Shown here one piece after another: positions 16,249 to 25,824 of a stretch of DNA of 53,150 nucleotides. The first letter of the stretch is position 1; the number at the start of each line of letters is the position of its first letter. The notes beneath the pieces were generated by a model that ran no database searches, had not been told where the DNA came from, and saw nothing but the letters and a program-made list of their open reading frames with translations. A program made the position numbers and the translations under genes. Where the stretch lies: NCBI GenBank assembly GCA_019689555.1, contig JADGHE010000019.1:1-53150 (forward strand). Direction: 5' to 3'. Source of the DNA: Variibacter sp. Lineage in GTDB: Bacteria; Pseudomonadota; Alphaproteobacteria; Rhizobiales; Xanthobacteraceae.

Positions 16249-17124
16249 TCAGCGCCCGAGCACCCGTCCCGCCACGGCGTCGAGCTTCTTCAGGAGCTCC
16301 GGGTCCCGCGCCTCCGGCGCCGTGATGATCGCGGTCTCGAGCGCCCGGTCGGACCCGATCGGGCAGGGCTCATGCTCGCGCGGGAAGTCGCGTGCGAGCC
16401 GGGCGACGAGGCGCTGGGCCTTCTCGGCGTTCGCAGTCAGGACCTTGAGGATGTCCTGCACGGTGACGGCGTCGTGGTCGGGGTGCCAGCAGTCGAAATC
16501 GGTGACCATGGCGACCGTCGCGTAGCAGATCTCCGCCTCGCGGGCGAGCTTTGCCTCCGGCATGTTGGTCATGCCGACCACCGCGTAACCGAGCTGCTTG
16601 TAGGTCAGGCTTTCCGCGAGCGTCGAGAACTGCGGGCCCTCGATGCAGACATAGGTGCCCCCGCGCACGACCTCGATGCCCTCCGCCATGGCGGCCTCGG
16701 CGAGGCGCAGGCGCAGGCGCGGGCTCACCGGATGGGCCATGGATACGTGGGCGACACACCCCCTCCCGAAGAAGGAGGATGCGCGCTTGTAGGTGCGGTC
16801 GACGAACTGGTCGACGAGCACGAACGTGCCGGGCGGCAGCTCCTCCTTGAACGAGCCGCAGGCGGAGAGCGAGACGAGGTCGGTCACCCCGGCGCGCTTC
16901 AGCACGTCGATATTGGCGCGGTAGTTGATGTCGGAGGGCGAGAGCCGGTGGCCCTTGTCGTGGCGCGGCAGGAACACGACCGGCAGCCCGGCGATCTCCC
17001 CGCGGCGCAGCGGCGCGGAGGGCTCGCCCCAGGGGCTGGTGATCCGCTCCTCGCGCACATTCTCGAGCCCCGGCAGATCGTAAATCCCGGAGCCGCCGAT
17101 TATGCCGAGCACGGCCTGGGTCAT
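16249..17124 (-). CDS. mtnP: S-methyl-5'-thioadenosine phosphorylase
   Basis: A 291-residue purine nucleoside phosphorylase-family enzyme that splits methylthioadenosine into adenine and methylthioribose-1-phosphate, the first step of methionine salvage. Visible: LGIIGGSGIYDLPGL at the N-terminus, LPRHDKGHRLSPSDINYRANI, SACGSFKEELPPGTFVLVDQFVDRT, CIEGPQFSTLAES and MTNMPEAKLAREAEICY, the last typical of this family rather than of PNP. The ATG at 17124 follows an AAAAGGG motif. Adenine released can be recycled by Apt. No other methionine-salvage gene is in the window. Confidence 0.95.
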   Translation of the reverse strand: MTQAVLGIIGGSGIYDLPGLENVREERITSPWGEPSAPLRRGEIAGLPVVFLPRHDKGHRLSPSDINYRANIDVLKRAGVTDLVSLSACGSFKEELPPGTFVLVDQFVDRTYKRASSFFGRGCVAHVSMAHPVSPRLRLRLAEAAMAEGIEVVRGGTYVCIEGPQFSTLAESLTYKQLGYAVVGMTNMPEAKLAREAEICYATVAMVTDFDCWHPDHDAVTVQDILKVLTANAEKAQRLVARLARDFPREHEPCPIGSDRALETAIITAPEARDPELLKKLDAVAGRVLGR

Positions 17125-17199
17125 GGCAACGCCCTTTTCGCCTCGTCGCCGGGCCCGCGCCCGGCTGCTGGTCACGCAAGCGCCTGTCTCGAAAAGAAA

Positions 17200-17225
17200 G
17201 ATGCCCGGGTCAAGCCCCGGGCATC
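17200..17225 (-). terminator. Intrinsic terminator of the petABC operon
   Basis: Arms GATGCCCGGG (17200-17209) and CCCGGGCATC (17216-17225) form a perfect 10-bp GC-rich stem with a 6-nt loop. Read on the minus strand, the stem is followed at once by TTTCTTTTC. It lies 54 bp past the petC stop and 76 bp before the downstream phosphorylase start, so it should separate the two. The palindrome resembles dispersed repeats seen in many Hyphomicrobiales. Confidence 0.8.
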
Positions 17226-17278
17226 GCGGCGAAGCGGGCGGCCCGGCGGACCGTGGCCGCGCCAAGGGCGTTTTCGTC

Positions 17279-18121
17279 TCAGGCGTGCTCGGGCACGCCG
17301 GACCACACCTTCTTCTTCACGAAGTACAGCAGGCCGGCGAACACGATCAGAAACACCATCACCTGGAAGCCGATGCGCTTGCGCGCCTCCATGTGCGGCT
17401 CGGCGGCCCAGACCAGGAACGCGGTCACGTCCTTGGCGTACTGCTCGACGGTCTGCGGCGTGCCGTCCGTGTACTCGACGCGGCCGTCGCTCAGCGGCGG
17501 CGGCATGGCGATCGCGTGGCCGGGGAAGTACTTGTTGTACTGCGTGCCGGGCGGGAGCTGAAAGCCCGCCGGCGGCTCTTCGTATCCCGTCAGCAGGGCG
17601 ACGATGTAGTCGGGCCCCTGCTCCTGGTACTGCGTGACGATGTCGAAGAGGAACCAGGGAAAGCCGCGCTCGTAGGTGCGCGCCTTGGCGATCACCGAAA
17701 GGTCGGGCGGCGCGACGCCGTTGTTGGCGACCCGTGCGGCCTGCGCGTTGGGGAAGGGGGCCGGGAAGTAATCGGCGAGCCGGCCCGGCCGCTCGAACAT
17801 CTCCCCCTGGTCGTTGGGGCCGTCCTTGATCCGGTACTCGGCGGCGATTGCCGCCGCCTGGGCGGTGGTGAAGCCGGGCCCGCCGGGCTCGGCGAGGTTG
17901 CGGAAGGCCACGCGGGTGAGGCCGTGGCAGGTCTGACAGACCTCCCGATAGACCTTCAGGCCGCGCTGGAGCTGCGCCCGGTCGAAGAGGCCGAACGGCC
18001 CGGAGAACGACCACTTCTGGCGCGGGGGCTGCTCCGCTTCGGCCGCGCCGGCATGCGCGGCCGGCAGCAGCAGGGAAAACGCGAGCAGGGTGAGGGCGAG
18101 GGGACGGGACTTAGGCTTCAT
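17279..18121 (-). CDS. petC: Cytochrome c1 of the cytochrome bc1 complex
   Basis: A 280-residue precursor: signal peptide of about 24-28 residues, covalent heme site CQTCH (Cys62, Cys65, His66), the axial Met in HAIAMPPPLSDG, and one C-terminal transmembrane anchor (RIGFQVMVFLIVFAGLLYF) before the cytoplasmic KKKVW. It accepts electrons from the Rieske protein and reduces soluble or membrane cytochrome c on the periplasmic side. Start chosen at 18121 because GAGGAAAG lies at proper spacing; an upstream ATG at 18136 would include that site. It follows petB by 16 bp and is the last gene of petABC. Confidence 0.96.
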   Translation of the reverse strand: MKPKSRPLALTLLAFSLLLPAAHAGAAEAEQPPRQKWSFSGPFGLFDRAQLQRGLKVYREVCQTCHGLTRVAFRNLAEPGGPGFTTAQAAAIAAEYRIKDGPNDQGEMFERPGRLADYFPAPFPNAQAARVANNGVAPPDLSVIAKARTYERGFPWFLFDIVTQYQEQGPDYIVALLTGYEEPPAGFQLPPGTQYNKYFPGHAIAMPPPLSDGRVEYTDGTPQTVEQYAKDVTAFLVWAAEPHMEARKRIGFQVMVFLIVFAGLLYFVKKKVWSGVPEHA

Positions 18122-18137
18122 GATCTTTCCTCGCACC

Positions 18138-19415
18138 TCAGCTGCGCTTCTCGGACGCGGCGGTTGCGGCGGCGAACGACGGGTGGGCGCCGCCGGATTT
18201 GCCGAGCACGGCTTCGGAAATCGAGTTCGGCAGCGGCTTCGGTTTTTCGATCAGACCAAGCAGCGGCATGATGATGAGGAAGTGGATGAAGTACCAGGCC
18301 GTGAGAATCCGCGCGGCGATCACGTAGCCGCCTTCGGCGGGCTTCGATCCCAGCCATCCGAGGCCGAGGCACACGGCGACGAACACCCAGAAGAACTGCC
18401 GGTACAGCGGGCGATACGCCGCGGAGCGGACGCGCGAAGTATCGAGCCAGGGCAGGAAGGCGAGGATGAGGATCGAGGCGAACAGGGCGATCACGCCCAG
18501 GAGCTTGTTGGGGATCGCGCGCAGAATGGCGTAGAACGGCAGATAGTACCATTCAGGCACGATGTGCGACGGCGTCACCCCCGGATTGGCCTCGATGTAG
18601 TTGTCCGCGTGGCCGAGATAGTTGGGGACGTAGAAGACGAACCAAGCGTACACGATGCAGAAGACGACCAGCATGAAGGCGTCCTTCGCGGTCGCATAGG
18701 GCGTGAACGGCACCGTGTCCTGGCTCGACTTCGGCTCGACGCCGGTCGGATTGTTCTGGCCGACGACGTGCAGCGCCCAGATGTGCAGCACGACGACGCC
18801 GGCGATGACGAACGGCAGCAGGTAGTGCAGCGAGAAGAAGCGCTGCAGGGTGGGATTGCCGACCGCATAGCCGCCCCACAGCCAGGTGACGATCGACTCG
18901 CCGACGCCGGGGATGGCCGAGAAGAAGTTGGTGATGACGGTCGCGCCCCAGAAGCTCATCTGGCCCCACGGCAGCGTGTAGCCGAGGAAGCCGGTCGCCA
19001 TCATCAGGAGGTATATGATCACGCCGAGAATCCACAGCACCTCGCGCGGCGCCTTGTACGAGCCGTAATAGAGGCCGCGGAAGATGTGGACGTAGACGGC
19101 GATGAAGAACATCGAGGCGCCGTTGGAGTGCAAATAACGCAGCAGCCACCCGTAGTTCACGTCGCGCATGATCTGCTCGACGGACGAGAAGGCGAGATCG
19201 GCGTGCGGCGTGTAGTGCATGACCAGCACGATGCCGGTCACGATCTGCACGGCGAGCATGAAGCTCAGGATGCCGCCGAACGTCCACCAGTAGTTCAGGT
19301 TTCGCGGCGTAGGATAGGCGACGAAGCTGGAATGGATCAGTCCCGCGATCGGCAGCCGGGCTTCCAGCCATTTCATGAAAGGACTGCGCGGCTGGTAGGT
19401 CGAATGTGCGCTCAT
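18138..19415 (-). CDS. petB: Cytochrome b of the cytochrome bc1 complex
   Basis: A 425-residue integral membrane protein with eight expected transmembrane helices. The heme-ligand histidines are visible in helix B ([26 protein letters not shown]) and helix D ([21 protein letters not shown]), and the quinol-oxidation signature PEWYYLP is intact. It is full length and not fused to cytochrome c1, unlike in some relatives such as Bradyrhizobium, where a single fbcH polyprotein is known. Together with the Rieske protein and cytochrome c1 it transfers electrons from ubiquinol to cytochrome c while moving protons. Encoded between petA and petC. Confidence 0.97.
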   Translation of the reverse strand: MSAHSTYQPRSPFMKWLEARLPIAGLIHSSFVAYPTPRNLNYWWTFGGILSFMLAVQIVTGIVLVMHYTPHADLAFSSVEQIMRDVNYGWLLRYLHSNGASMFFIAVYVHIFRGLYYGSYKAPREVLWILGVIIYLLMMATGFLGYTLPWGQMSFWGATVITNFFSAIPGVGESIVTWLWGGYAVGNPTLQRFFSLHYLLPFVIAGVVVLHIWALHVVGQNNPTGVEPKSSQDTVPFTPYATAKDAFMLVVFCIVYAWFVFYVPNYLGHADNYIEANPGVTPSHIVPEWYYLPFYAILRAIPNKLLGVIALFASILILAFLPWLDTSRVRSAAYRPLYRQFFWVFVAVCLGLGWLGSKPAEGGYVIAARILTAWYFIHFLIIMPLLGLIEKPKPLPNSISEAVLGKSGGAHPSFAAATAASEKRS

Positions 19416-19445
19416 GGTCGGACCTTGGGGCGGATCAGGCTGGCG

Positions 19446-19979
19446 TCAGGCGGCGCCGATGCGGATCTTGGTGTCGGATACGAACTGGTACGGCGGGATG
19501 GCGAGATTCGTGGGCGCGGGGCCCCGGCGGATGCGTCCCGACGTGTCGTATTGCGACCCGTGGCAGGGGCAGAAGAAGCCGTCGTATTCGCCCTGGTGCG
19601 CGAGCGGAATGCAGCCGAGATGGGTGCAGATGCCGATGAGCACCAGCCACTGGTCGTACCCTTCCTTCACGCGCGCCTGGTCGGGCTGCGGGTCGGGCAG
19701 GGTCGCAGGATCGACGCGGCGCGCCTCCTCGATCTCCTTCTTCGTACGATGCATGATGAAGATCGGCTTCGACCGCCAGAACACCTTGATGACTTGTCCT
19801 TCAGCGATCGGCGCGAGGTCGACCTCGACCGGCGCGCCCGCCGCGACGGTGGAAGCGTCGGGGTTCATCTGGTTGATGAGCGGCCACGCCGCTGCTGCGG
19901 CGCCGACCGCCGCGACGGCTCCAGTCGCGATGTAGAGGAAATCGCGGCGTGTCGGCTCGGCCGAAGACATGGTCGTCAC
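19446..19979 (-). CDS. petA: Rieske iron-sulfur subunit of the cytochrome bc1 complex
   Basis: A 177-residue protein with an N-terminal twin-arginine motif ([13 protein letters not shown]) and one membrane anchor, then the soluble cluster domain. The 2Fe-2S ligands are in CTHLGC and CPCHGS, followed by the conserved Pro loop (GPAP). The GTG at 19979 was chosen because AAAGGA lies 9 bp upstream and the resulting [14 protein letters not shown] matches the family; an ATG at 19970 is the alternative. First gene of the petABC operon. The gene order is the usual one. Confidence 0.96.
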   Translation of the reverse strand: MTTMSSAEPTRRDFLYIATGAVAAVGAAAAAWPLINQMNPDASTVAAGAPVEVDLAPIAEGQVIKVFWRSKPIFIMHRTKKEIEEARRVDPATLPDPQPDQARVKEGYDQWLVLIGICTHLGCIPLAHQGEYDGFFCPCHGSQYDTSGRIRRGPAPTNLAIPPYQFVSDTKIRIGAA

Positions 19980-20418
19980 GTGCAAAGATCCTTTCCCTCT
20001 TGCCGGGTCCGAGCTTCTTCGCGCTGAACCGTCTCCGAGGTCTCAGACGCCCGAGCCGGCGGCGAACACACACGGCCGCGCGTAACGCCTTTCAAGGAGG
20101 CGGCACGCGGCGCGATCCGGCGGGGTTCTATTGGCACCCTTGTCCTGCGAGTGCAAGTCCGGATCGCACCCGTTCCAAAGTGGCTTGGGCGCCGTTCGCG
20201 GGCCGCAGACTCTTGCGCCTCCGCCGCGCGGGGACGGGGCGCGAAGGCGCGCCGGCGCGCAAGCGCGCGCCGCGCAGACTGGAAGGCCGGCGGCGGACGC
20301 CGGATGGCCGCGGGCGCGGCCCCTCCGGGCAGGTGCCGCCCGGGTTCCGCGCCGGGCGGATCGCGATTCGCGGAGCGAGCCGGGCGCGGCGCAGCGGGGC
20401 TCGCCCGCGGCGCGCCCT
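19980..20418. other. Gap containing the petABC promoter
   Basis: About 440 bp between petA and the 3' end of the MFS gene, both on the minus strand. It must carry the petABC promoter. The minus strand contains a TTGCAC at about 20155 but no convincing -10 element at the right distance. Open frames here are shadow-like. Confidence 0.5.
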
Positions 20419-21660
20419 TCATGCCGCATGCGCGCGCATGTGCCGGCGCAGCACGAGCGCGAGCGGCAAGGTCGCGAGCGTGGCCGCGGCGATGATGAGG
20501 ACGGCGCCCTTGAGGCCGATCAGGTCGCCCAGCGCGCCGCTCAGCGCCGGCGACAGCGCGCCCGTGCCGAGCGTGCCGGTATAGAAAATGCTAAAGGCGC
20601 GGCTGCGCGCGGCCGGCGTGACGAATTGCGGCACCGATCCGTAGGTCAGCGACGAGGTGCCGTTGAGGACGACGCCGACAAGCGGCAAAACGAACAGCGC
20701 GGCCGCGAGCGGAAGATAAAGCACGCCGAGAATTCCCGCCGCCGTGAGCAGCTCGGTGAGCACGATCGCGGCGATGATGCCGAAGCGCGCGCCGATCCAG
20801 GCGCAGACGAGCTTGCCGGCCGCGCCGCCCACGAAGATCAGCGTGACGAGAAAGCCCGCGGTCGCGACGCTCGCGCCCTTGCCGATCAGAAGGAACGGCA
20901 CGAACACCATGAACCCCGCGCGGCTTAAGCTGTCGAGGGCGGCGATCGCAAGAAGCAGGCGGAAACCGCGGCGCAGGGCGGCCTCGCCCGCCGCGGGCGC
21001 CGCCGCGCCGGCGCTTTCGCCGGCGGCGGGCCGCGCCTGCGCCTCGGCGGCAAAGCGCGGCGTCAGCGCGAGAATGGCCACCGCCGCCGCGAATCCGAGC
21101 GCGCCGAGAAGCGCGACCGCCGGCCGCCAGGCGAGCCCGAGCCACAGCAGCAGCGTCGCCGCGGCCGGCAGCGCCATTTTCCCGAGATCGCCGGCGAAAT
21201 TGTAGGTGCCGATCGCCGTGATGGTGCGGGGGCCCTCGAAGGAGCGGGCGACGAGCGCGGAGCCGATGGGGTGCTGCACCGACGCACCGAGTCCGCCGAG
21301 AAACAGCGCGGCGACGAGAGCCGCAAAGCCCGCGCTCGCTCCCGCAAGGGCGTAGCAGAGGCCGGCGAGCGCCGTGCCGGCGGCCAGCACCGCGGGCGCC
21401 CCGATCCGCTCCGCGAGCAGGGTCGCCGGAATCTGCAGGCTCGCCATCGTGCCGGTGTAGGTCGAGCGCAGGGCGCCGACGGCGGCGTAGGAGAGGGCGA
21501 ACTCCGCCTGCCACAGCGGCAGCATGATGTAGAGGAGGTCGACATAGCCGTCGTGCAGCGCGTGCGCGCCGCAGCCGACGCCGAGTGCGCGGCGCTGCTC
21601 GGATTTGGTCGCGGCGGGCGGGGCGCTGTCCGTCGTGCGGGAGGGGTCGGCCAGCGCCAT
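20419..21660 (-). CDS. Major facilitator superfamily transporter
   Basis: A 413-residue protein with about 12 hydrophobic segments in two halves and a polar Ala/Pro-rich central loop (about residues 205-230). The N-terminal GAHALHDGYVDLLYIMLPLWQAEFALSYAAVG is typical of the fosmidomycin-resistance-like MFS branch. Substrate unknown; efflux is plausible but not shown. The ATG at 21660 is 8 bp beyond the stop of a MaoC-like gene on the same strand, so it looks like the last gene of a three-gene operon with two MaoC dehydratases, which hints at an organic acid or fatty-acid-like substrate (inference). Confidence 0.85.
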   Translation of the reverse strand: MALADPSRTTDSAPPAATKSEQRRALGVGCGAHALHDGYVDLLYIMLPLWQAEFALSYAAVGALRSTYTGTMASLQIPATLLAERIGAPAVLAAGTALAGLCYALAGASAGFAALVAALFLGGLGASVQHPIGSALVARSFEGPRTITAIGTYNFAGDLGKMALPAAATLLLWLGLAWRPAVALLGALGFAAAVAILALTPRFAAEAQARPAAGESAGAAAPAAGEAALRRGFRLLLAIAALDSLSRAGFMVFVPFLLIGKGASVATAGFLVTLIFVGGAAGKLVCAWIGARFGIIAAIVLTELLTAAGILGVLYLPLAAALFVLPLVGVVLNGTSSLTYGSVPQFVTPAARSRAFSIFYTGTLGTGALSPALSGALGDLIGLKGAVLIIAAATLATLPLALVLRRHMRAHAA

Positions 21661-21668
21661 GCCGCGTC

Positions 21669-22145
21669 TCACACGGAGCGGCGCGGCACGAACGCCGAAA
21701 CCAGGATCGAATACACGATCTCGCCGTGCTGGTTGGTGCCCGTGTGACGCAGGGTCAGCACGCCCCAGCCCGGCCGGCTCTGCGAGGGGCGGGCCTCGAC
21801 CGGCTCCGTCTCGAAGGTGATGGTGTCGCCGGCATAGACGGGCTTCAGCCACTTCAGGTCGCGGAAGCCGGGGGAGGGGCCCCAGGCGGCGACCGGTTCG
21901 CCGCGCGCCTGCATCGCGGCGACCTGCCGCTTGCGGTCCTCGATCAGGAGCCGCATGCACACGGCTGCGGTATGCCAGCCGGAGGCGCACAGGCGGCCGA
22001 AATGCGACCGCGCCGCCGCCTCCTCGTCGAGGTGGAAGGGCTGCGGGTCGTAGCGGGAGGCGAAGGATTTGATCTCCTCCGCCGTGAACGTATGGCGGCC
22101 GATCTCGCGGCGCGCGCCGATCCGGATGTCCTCGAGATAGGTCAT
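21669..22145 (-). CDS. MaoC-like (hot-dog fold) dehydratase, second copy
   Basis: A 158-residue MaoC-family protein. The hydratase-2-like segment is visible: SRYDPQPFHLDEEAAARSHFGRLCASGWHTAAV, containing the Asp and His expected of the R-specific enoyl-CoA hydratase site. The ATG at 22145 overlaps the stop of the preceding MaoC gene by 4 bp. The two proteins share this motif but only moderate similarity elsewhere, so they may form a heterodimer or act on different acyl-CoAs. The actual substrate is unknown. Confidence 0.88.
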   Translation of the reverse strand: MTYLEDIRIGARREIGRHTFTAEEIKSFASRYDPQPFHLDEEAAARSHFGRLCASGWHTAAVCMRLLIEDRKRQVAAMQARGEPVAAWGPSPGFRDLKWLKPVYAGDTITFETEPVEARPSQSRPGWGVLTLRHTGTNQHGEIVYSILVSAFVPRRSV

Positions 22146-22633
22146 GACGCGGCTGCGGCTGAAGCGGCGGCGGGGGCGACGGAGCCGGCCTCGCGCCGCC
22201 CGAACATGATGGTGCAGGTGAGCGTCATCACCGTCTCGCCGGCCTGGTTGATGAGCTCGAAGGCGAACTTGGCCGTACCCATGTGCGGCCGGCTCTTCGA
22301 TGCGCGCGTCTCCACCGTGGTGCGCCGCAAGGTCACCTCGTCGCCGGGGCGCAGAGGCCGCATCCAGCGGACCTCGTCGACGCCGGGCGAGCCCATGGAG
22401 CTCGATTCGAGCAGGAACCAGTCGCACATCATCCGCATCAGGATGGAGCACGAGTGCCATCCCGAGGCGGCGAGCCCTCCGAGCAGGGAGCCGCGCGCGG
22501 CCTCCTCGTCGAGGTGCATCGGCTGCGGGTCGAATTCGGAGGCGAACGCGATGATCTCCTCGCGCGTCACCCGCCGCGGCCCGTAGGTGTCGACGCTGCC
22601 GGGGGTGAAGTCTTCCCAGTAGATTCGAGGCAT
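22142..22633 (-). CDS. MaoC-like (hot-dog fold) dehydratase, first copy
   Basis: A 163-residue MaoC-family protein starting MPRIYWEDFTPGSV. The active-site region SEFDPQPMHLDEEAARGSLLGGLAASGWHS holds the conserved Asp/His pair. The last 15 residues are Ala/Ser low complexity. It is the first gene of an apparent operon with a second MaoC gene (4-bp overlap) and an MFS transporter. Such tandem MaoC pairs are common in Hyphomicrobiales genomes, usually without an assigned pathway. Confidence 0.88.
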   Translation of the reverse strand: MPRIYWEDFTPGSVDTYGPRRVTREEIIAFASEFDPQPMHLDEEAARGSLLGGLAASGWHSCSILMRMMCDWFLLESSSMGSPGVDEVRWMRPLRPGDEVTLRRTTVETRASKSRPHMGTAKFAFELINQAGETVMTLTCTIMFGRREAGSVAPAAASAAAAS

Positions 22634-22736
22634 CGGCCGTCCCGTCTCGCGAAAACGCCGTCGCCATTTGGGTAAAGGCCGTGGGGACGCCCGTCAACCG
22701 CAGGGCGGGGAGGGGGCGGCCCCGAAGCCCGGCGCG

Positions 22737-23834
22737 TCAGGTCGCGAAGCGGAAGTGCATCACGTCGCCGTCGGCGACCACGTAGTCCTTGCCTTCGAGC
22801 CGCAGCTTGCCGGCCTCGCGGGCGCCGGCCTCGCCGCCGAGCGCCACGTAGTCTTCGTAGGCGATCGTCTCGGCGCGGATGAAGCCGCGTTCGAAGTCGC
22901 TGTGGATCACGCCGGCCGCCTGCGGTGCGCGCGTGCCGCGCCGGATGGTCCAGGCCCGCGTCTCCTTCGGCCCGGCGGTGAAGAAGGTGACGAGATCGAG
23001 CAGCGCATAGCCCGCGCGGATCAGCCGGTTGAGGCCCGGTTCTTCGAGCCCGATCGTTGCCAGGAACTCGGCGCGCTCCGCCGGCGGTAGCACGGCGATT
23101 TCGGCCTCGATCTTGGCCGAGATCACCACCGTTTTCGCCCCTTCCGCGGCCGCGCGTTCTTCGACGAGGCGCGAGAAGGCGTTGCCGGTCGCGGCCGAGG
23201 TCTCGTCGACGTTGCAGACGTAGAGCACGGGCTTCGCCGAAAGGAGCGAGAGCATGCGGAACGCCTTCTCCTCCTCCGGCTTGCGCTCGACGAGGCGCGC
23301 TGGCTTGCCCTCGCGCAGGAGCGCAAGCGCGCGCTGGATGAGCGCGAGCGTGTCCTTCGCGTCTTTGTCGCCGCCGCGCACGCGCTTCTCCAAGGCGTCG
23401 ACGCGGCGTTCGAGGCTGTCGAGATCGGCGAGCATCAGCTCCGTCTCGATGGTCTCGATGTCGGCGATCGGGTCGACGCGGCCTTCCACATGGGTCACGT
23501 CGCCGTCGGCGAAGCAGCGCACCACATGCACGATGGCGTCGACCTCGCGGATATTGGCGAGAAACTGGTTGCCCAGCCCTTCGCCTTTCGAGGCCCCGCG
23601 CACCAGGCCGGCGATGTCGACGAAGGTGAGGCGGGTCGGCACGATCTCCGCCGATTTCGCGAGCGCCGCGAGCGTGGCGAGCCGGGGGTCCGGCACCGCC
23701 ACCTCGCCGACATTCGGCTCGATGGTGCAGAACGGATAGTTCGCCGCCTGCGCGGCGGCGGTTTCGGTCAATGCGTTGAAGAGCGTCGACTTGCCCACAT
23801 TCGGCAGGCCGACGATGCCAGCCTTGAAGCCCAT
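22737..23834 (-). CDS. ychF: Ribosome-associated ATPase YchF (OLA1 family)
   Basis: A 365-residue Obg-like P-loop NTPase that prefers ATP and binds ribosomes. G1 is GLPNVGKS at 9-16; [22 protein letters not shown] covers switch II/G3; the C-terminal TGS domain has [30 protein letters not shown]. Length and order are standard. It lies 53 bp downstream of pth on the same strand; pth-ychF linkage is widespread in bacteria. The start ATG at 23834 is followed directly by the conserved [13 protein letters not shown]. Confidence 0.97.
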   Translation of the reverse strand: MGFKAGIVGLPNVGKSTLFNALTETAAAQAANYPFCTIEPNVGEVAVPDPRLATLAALAKSAEIVPTRLTFVDIAGLVRGASKGEGLGNQFLANIREVDAIVHVVRCFADGDVTHVEGRVDPIADIETIETELMLADLDSLERRVDALEKRVRGGDKDAKDTLALIQRALALLREGKPARLVERKPEEEKAFRMLSLLSAKPVLYVCNVDETSAATGNAFSRLVEERAAAEGAKTVVISAKIEAEIAVLPPAERAEFLATIGLEEPGLNRLIRAGYALLDLVTFFTAGPKETRAWTIRRGTRAPQAAGVIHSDFERGFIRAETIAYEDYVALGGEAGAREAGKLRLEGKDYVVADGDVMHFRFAT

Positions 23835-23887
23835 ATGTACCGCTCGCTAGACCTGAAAATAGGCGCGAAAATTCGCCGAATCCCGTG

Positions 23888-24520
23888 TCACGGTGCCGAA
23901 CCGTCGTTCCCGGCGCGCTTGGCGCCCTTGGCCGCCGGCGCCGCGAAGCCCCTCGCCTCCATCGCGAGATGGACCCGGTTCTGGAAGGTCGCGTCCTCCC
24001 CCCGCGCCAGCAGCTCGGCGTGCTCGGCCACGATGTCGCAGATGGCGTCGACCCAGCCGCGCTCGCTCTTGGCGAAGTCGCTGAGAACGTATTGCTGCAC
24101 AAGCTCCTTCGCACCGGGATGGCCGATCCCGAAGCGCACCCGGCGGTAGTCGTTGCCGACATGGGCGCTGATCGAGCGCAGCCCGTTATGGCCGGCGTTG
24201 CCGCCGCCGACCTTCACCCGCAGTTTGCCCGGGGGCAGGTCGAGCTCGTCGTAGAACACCACGACGTCGGCGAGCGGCATCTTGTAGAACCGCACGGCCT
24301 CGGCGACCGAACGGCCCGATTCGTTCATATAGGTCTGCGGCTTGAGGAAGAGCACGCGGCGGCCGCCGATCGCCCCTTCGGCGGTCTCGCCCTGGAAGCG
24401 CCGACGCCACGGCCCGGCGCAGTGCCGGCGCGCGATCGCGTCGACCGCCATGAAGCCGATATTGTGCCGATTGCCGGCATAGCGCGGGCCCGGATTGCCG
24501 AGCCCGACGAACAGGACCAT
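23888..24520 (-). CDS. pth: Peptidyl-tRNA hydrolase
   Basis: A 210-residue enzyme that cleaves peptidyl-tRNA released from stalled ribosomes. Motifs: [21 protein letters not shown] with catalytic His19, [38 protein letters not shown] and FGIGHPG. The last 25 residues are a basic, Ala-rich extension beyond the usual end. The ATG at 24520 was preferred over a GTG at 24529 because homology starts there; neither has a strong ribosome binding site, and the rplY stop is only 21 bp upstream, which suggests translation coupled to rplY. Confidence 0.96.
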   Translation of the reverse strand: MVLFVGLGNPGPRYAGNRHNIGFMAVDAIARRHCAGPWRRRFQGETAEGAIGGRRVLFLKPQTYMNESGRSVAEAVRFYKMPLADVVVFYDELDLPPGKLRVKVGGGNAGHNGLRSISAHVGNDYRRVRFGIGHPGAKELVQQYVLSDFAKSERGWVDAICDIVAEHAELLARGEDATFQNRVHLAMEARGFAAPAAKGAKRAGNDGSAP

Positions 24521-24541
24521 GCCAGACACGCGGAAGGGGGC

Positions 24542-25231
24542 TTATGATTTCTTCGCCGCCTCGCCCGAGGAGGCGGCCGTCCCCGCGCCGGCCGCCGGAG
24601 CCGCGGGCGCAGCACCCGCCTCCGCCGCCGGAGCCGCCTCGGCCGCCGCGCGCTGCTCTTCGAGATAGCCGGACGGCGGCACGATCGTCACCAGCGTGAC
24701 GTCCCCGGGCGTCACCGGCCGCACATTCGGCGGCAGCTCGATATTGCTCAGATGGACCGAGTGGTTGATCTCGAGGCCTGTCAGGTCCACGTCGATCGAC
24801 GCCGGGATCGCGTCGGCCGGGCAGCGCACCTCAAGCGCGTGCGTGACGATGTTGACCGCGCCGCCGCGCTTGACGCCGGGCGAGGCCTCGGCGTTGCGCA
24901 CATGCACCGGCACGCTGACGCGGATGGTCGCGCCCGCGCCGAGGCGCATGAAATCGACGTGGATCGGGAAATCCTTCACCGGGTCGAACTGGTAGTCGCG
25001 CGGGATCACGCGGTGCTTGGTGCCGTCGATCTCGAGATCGTAGATCGTGGTGAGGAAGTGCCCCGCGTAGATCTTCTGCCGCAACTCGTTGTAGTCGAGC
25101 GAGATGCTGAGCGACTCCTTGTTGTCGCCGTAGATGATGCCGGGGACCCGCCCCTTGCGGCGCTCTGCGCGGGCCGCTCCCTTGCCGGCCTTCGCCCGCA
25201 CGGTCGCCTTCATCACGCTGACGCTCGTCAT
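24542..25231 (-). CDS. rplY: Ribosomal protein bL25 / general stress protein Ctc
   Basis: A 229-residue bL25 of the long (Ctc/TL5) type: the 5S-rRNA-binding beta-barrel domain at about 8-100 (KGRVPGIIYGDNKESLSISLDYNEL) followed by the TL5 beta-domain to about 190, and an Ala/Pro/Glu-rich tail of some 35 residues. It is the first gene of an rplY-pth-ychF run, a conserved translation cluster. The start at 25231 was chosen with a GAGG motif upstream; an internal ATG six codons later is possible. Confidence 0.96.
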   Translation of the reverse strand: MTSVSVMKATVRAKAGKGAARAERRKGRVPGIIYGDNKESLSISLDYNELRQKIYAGHFLTTIYDLEIDGTKHRVIPRDYQFDPVKDFPIHVDFMRLGAGATIRVSVPVHVRNAEASPGVKRGGAVNIVTHALEVRCPADAIPASIDVDLTGLEINHSVHLSNIELPPNVRPVTPGDVTLVTIVPPSGYLEEQRAAAEAAPAAEAGAAPAAPAAGAGTAASSGEAAKKS

Positions 25232-25422
25232 GATCCCAAGTCCTCGTCTCGCGGCAACGACGGCGGCCGCGGAGACGGCCGACAGTGCGTTGGTGCTGGT
25301 TTCCGTATCGGCCTTCCAGGAGGCGCAGGCCGCGCGTGCGGTGGCACCGGCGCGACCACAGGAGCCACGGGCGCTGAGCGCCCACGGCGTTCGTGCGGCC
25401 TTATAGCGGCGGCGCGCGCGAA

Positions 25423-25824
25423 TTACAAGAATGGGGGTTCGCGGCGGCGCGACGCCGAGGCGCTGTCCTGCGCGGGCGAGGCGGGCGACTCGGCAGCGGG
25501 CGACCCGGCGGGCGGCTCAGAGGCGGGCGACTCGCCGGAGGGCGTGGACTGAGCCGCCGCGGGCGACGCGGAGGCGGAGGCGAGCTTCGCCTCGAGCGCC
25601 GCGAGGCGCGCCTTCAGCGCTTCGTTCTCCTCGCGCGCAAGCCGCGCCATGTCCTTGACCGTCTCGAACTCCTCGCGCTTGACGAGGTCGAGGTCGCGCA
25701 GAAAGCGCTCGGCCTGATTGCGCACCAGAGTCTCGATCTCGCGGCGTACGCCCTGAGCGACGCCGGCCGCATCGTTCATCAGCCGCGCCAGCTCGTCCAA
25801 GAACCGGTTCGTGGTCTGCACCAT
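25423..25824 (-). CDS. ubiK: Ubiquinone biosynthesis accessory factor UbiK (BMFP family)
   Basis: A 133-residue protein. Residues 1-85 form the amphipathic helix and coiled coil typical of the BMFP/UbiK family (FLDELARLMNDAAGVAQGVRREIETLV, then ERFLRDLDLVKREEFETVKDMARLAREEN). The rest is an Ala/Ser/Pro-rich tail with SPAxEPPAGSPAAESPAS-type near-repeats. UbiK assists late aerobic ubiquinone synthesis with UbiJ in Enterobacteria; the role here is by homology. The ATG at 25824 has a GGGAGG ribosome binding site 8 bp upstream; the frame is open further back without homology. Confidence 0.88.
   Translation of the reverse strand: MVQTTNRFLDELARLMNDAAGVAQGVRREIETLVRNQAERFLRDLDLVKREEFETVKDMARLAREENEALKARLAALEAKLASASASPAAAQSTPSGESPASEPPAGSPAAESPASPAQDSASASRRREPPFL

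Noticed and set aside
18090-20027. A 645-codon plus-strand frame across petABC
   Set aside because: It is the antisense of three conserved genes and has no recognisable domains.
20131-20928. Plus-strand Arg-rich frame between petA and the MFS gene
   Set aside because: It runs into the antisense of the MFS gene and lacks any domain or start signal.
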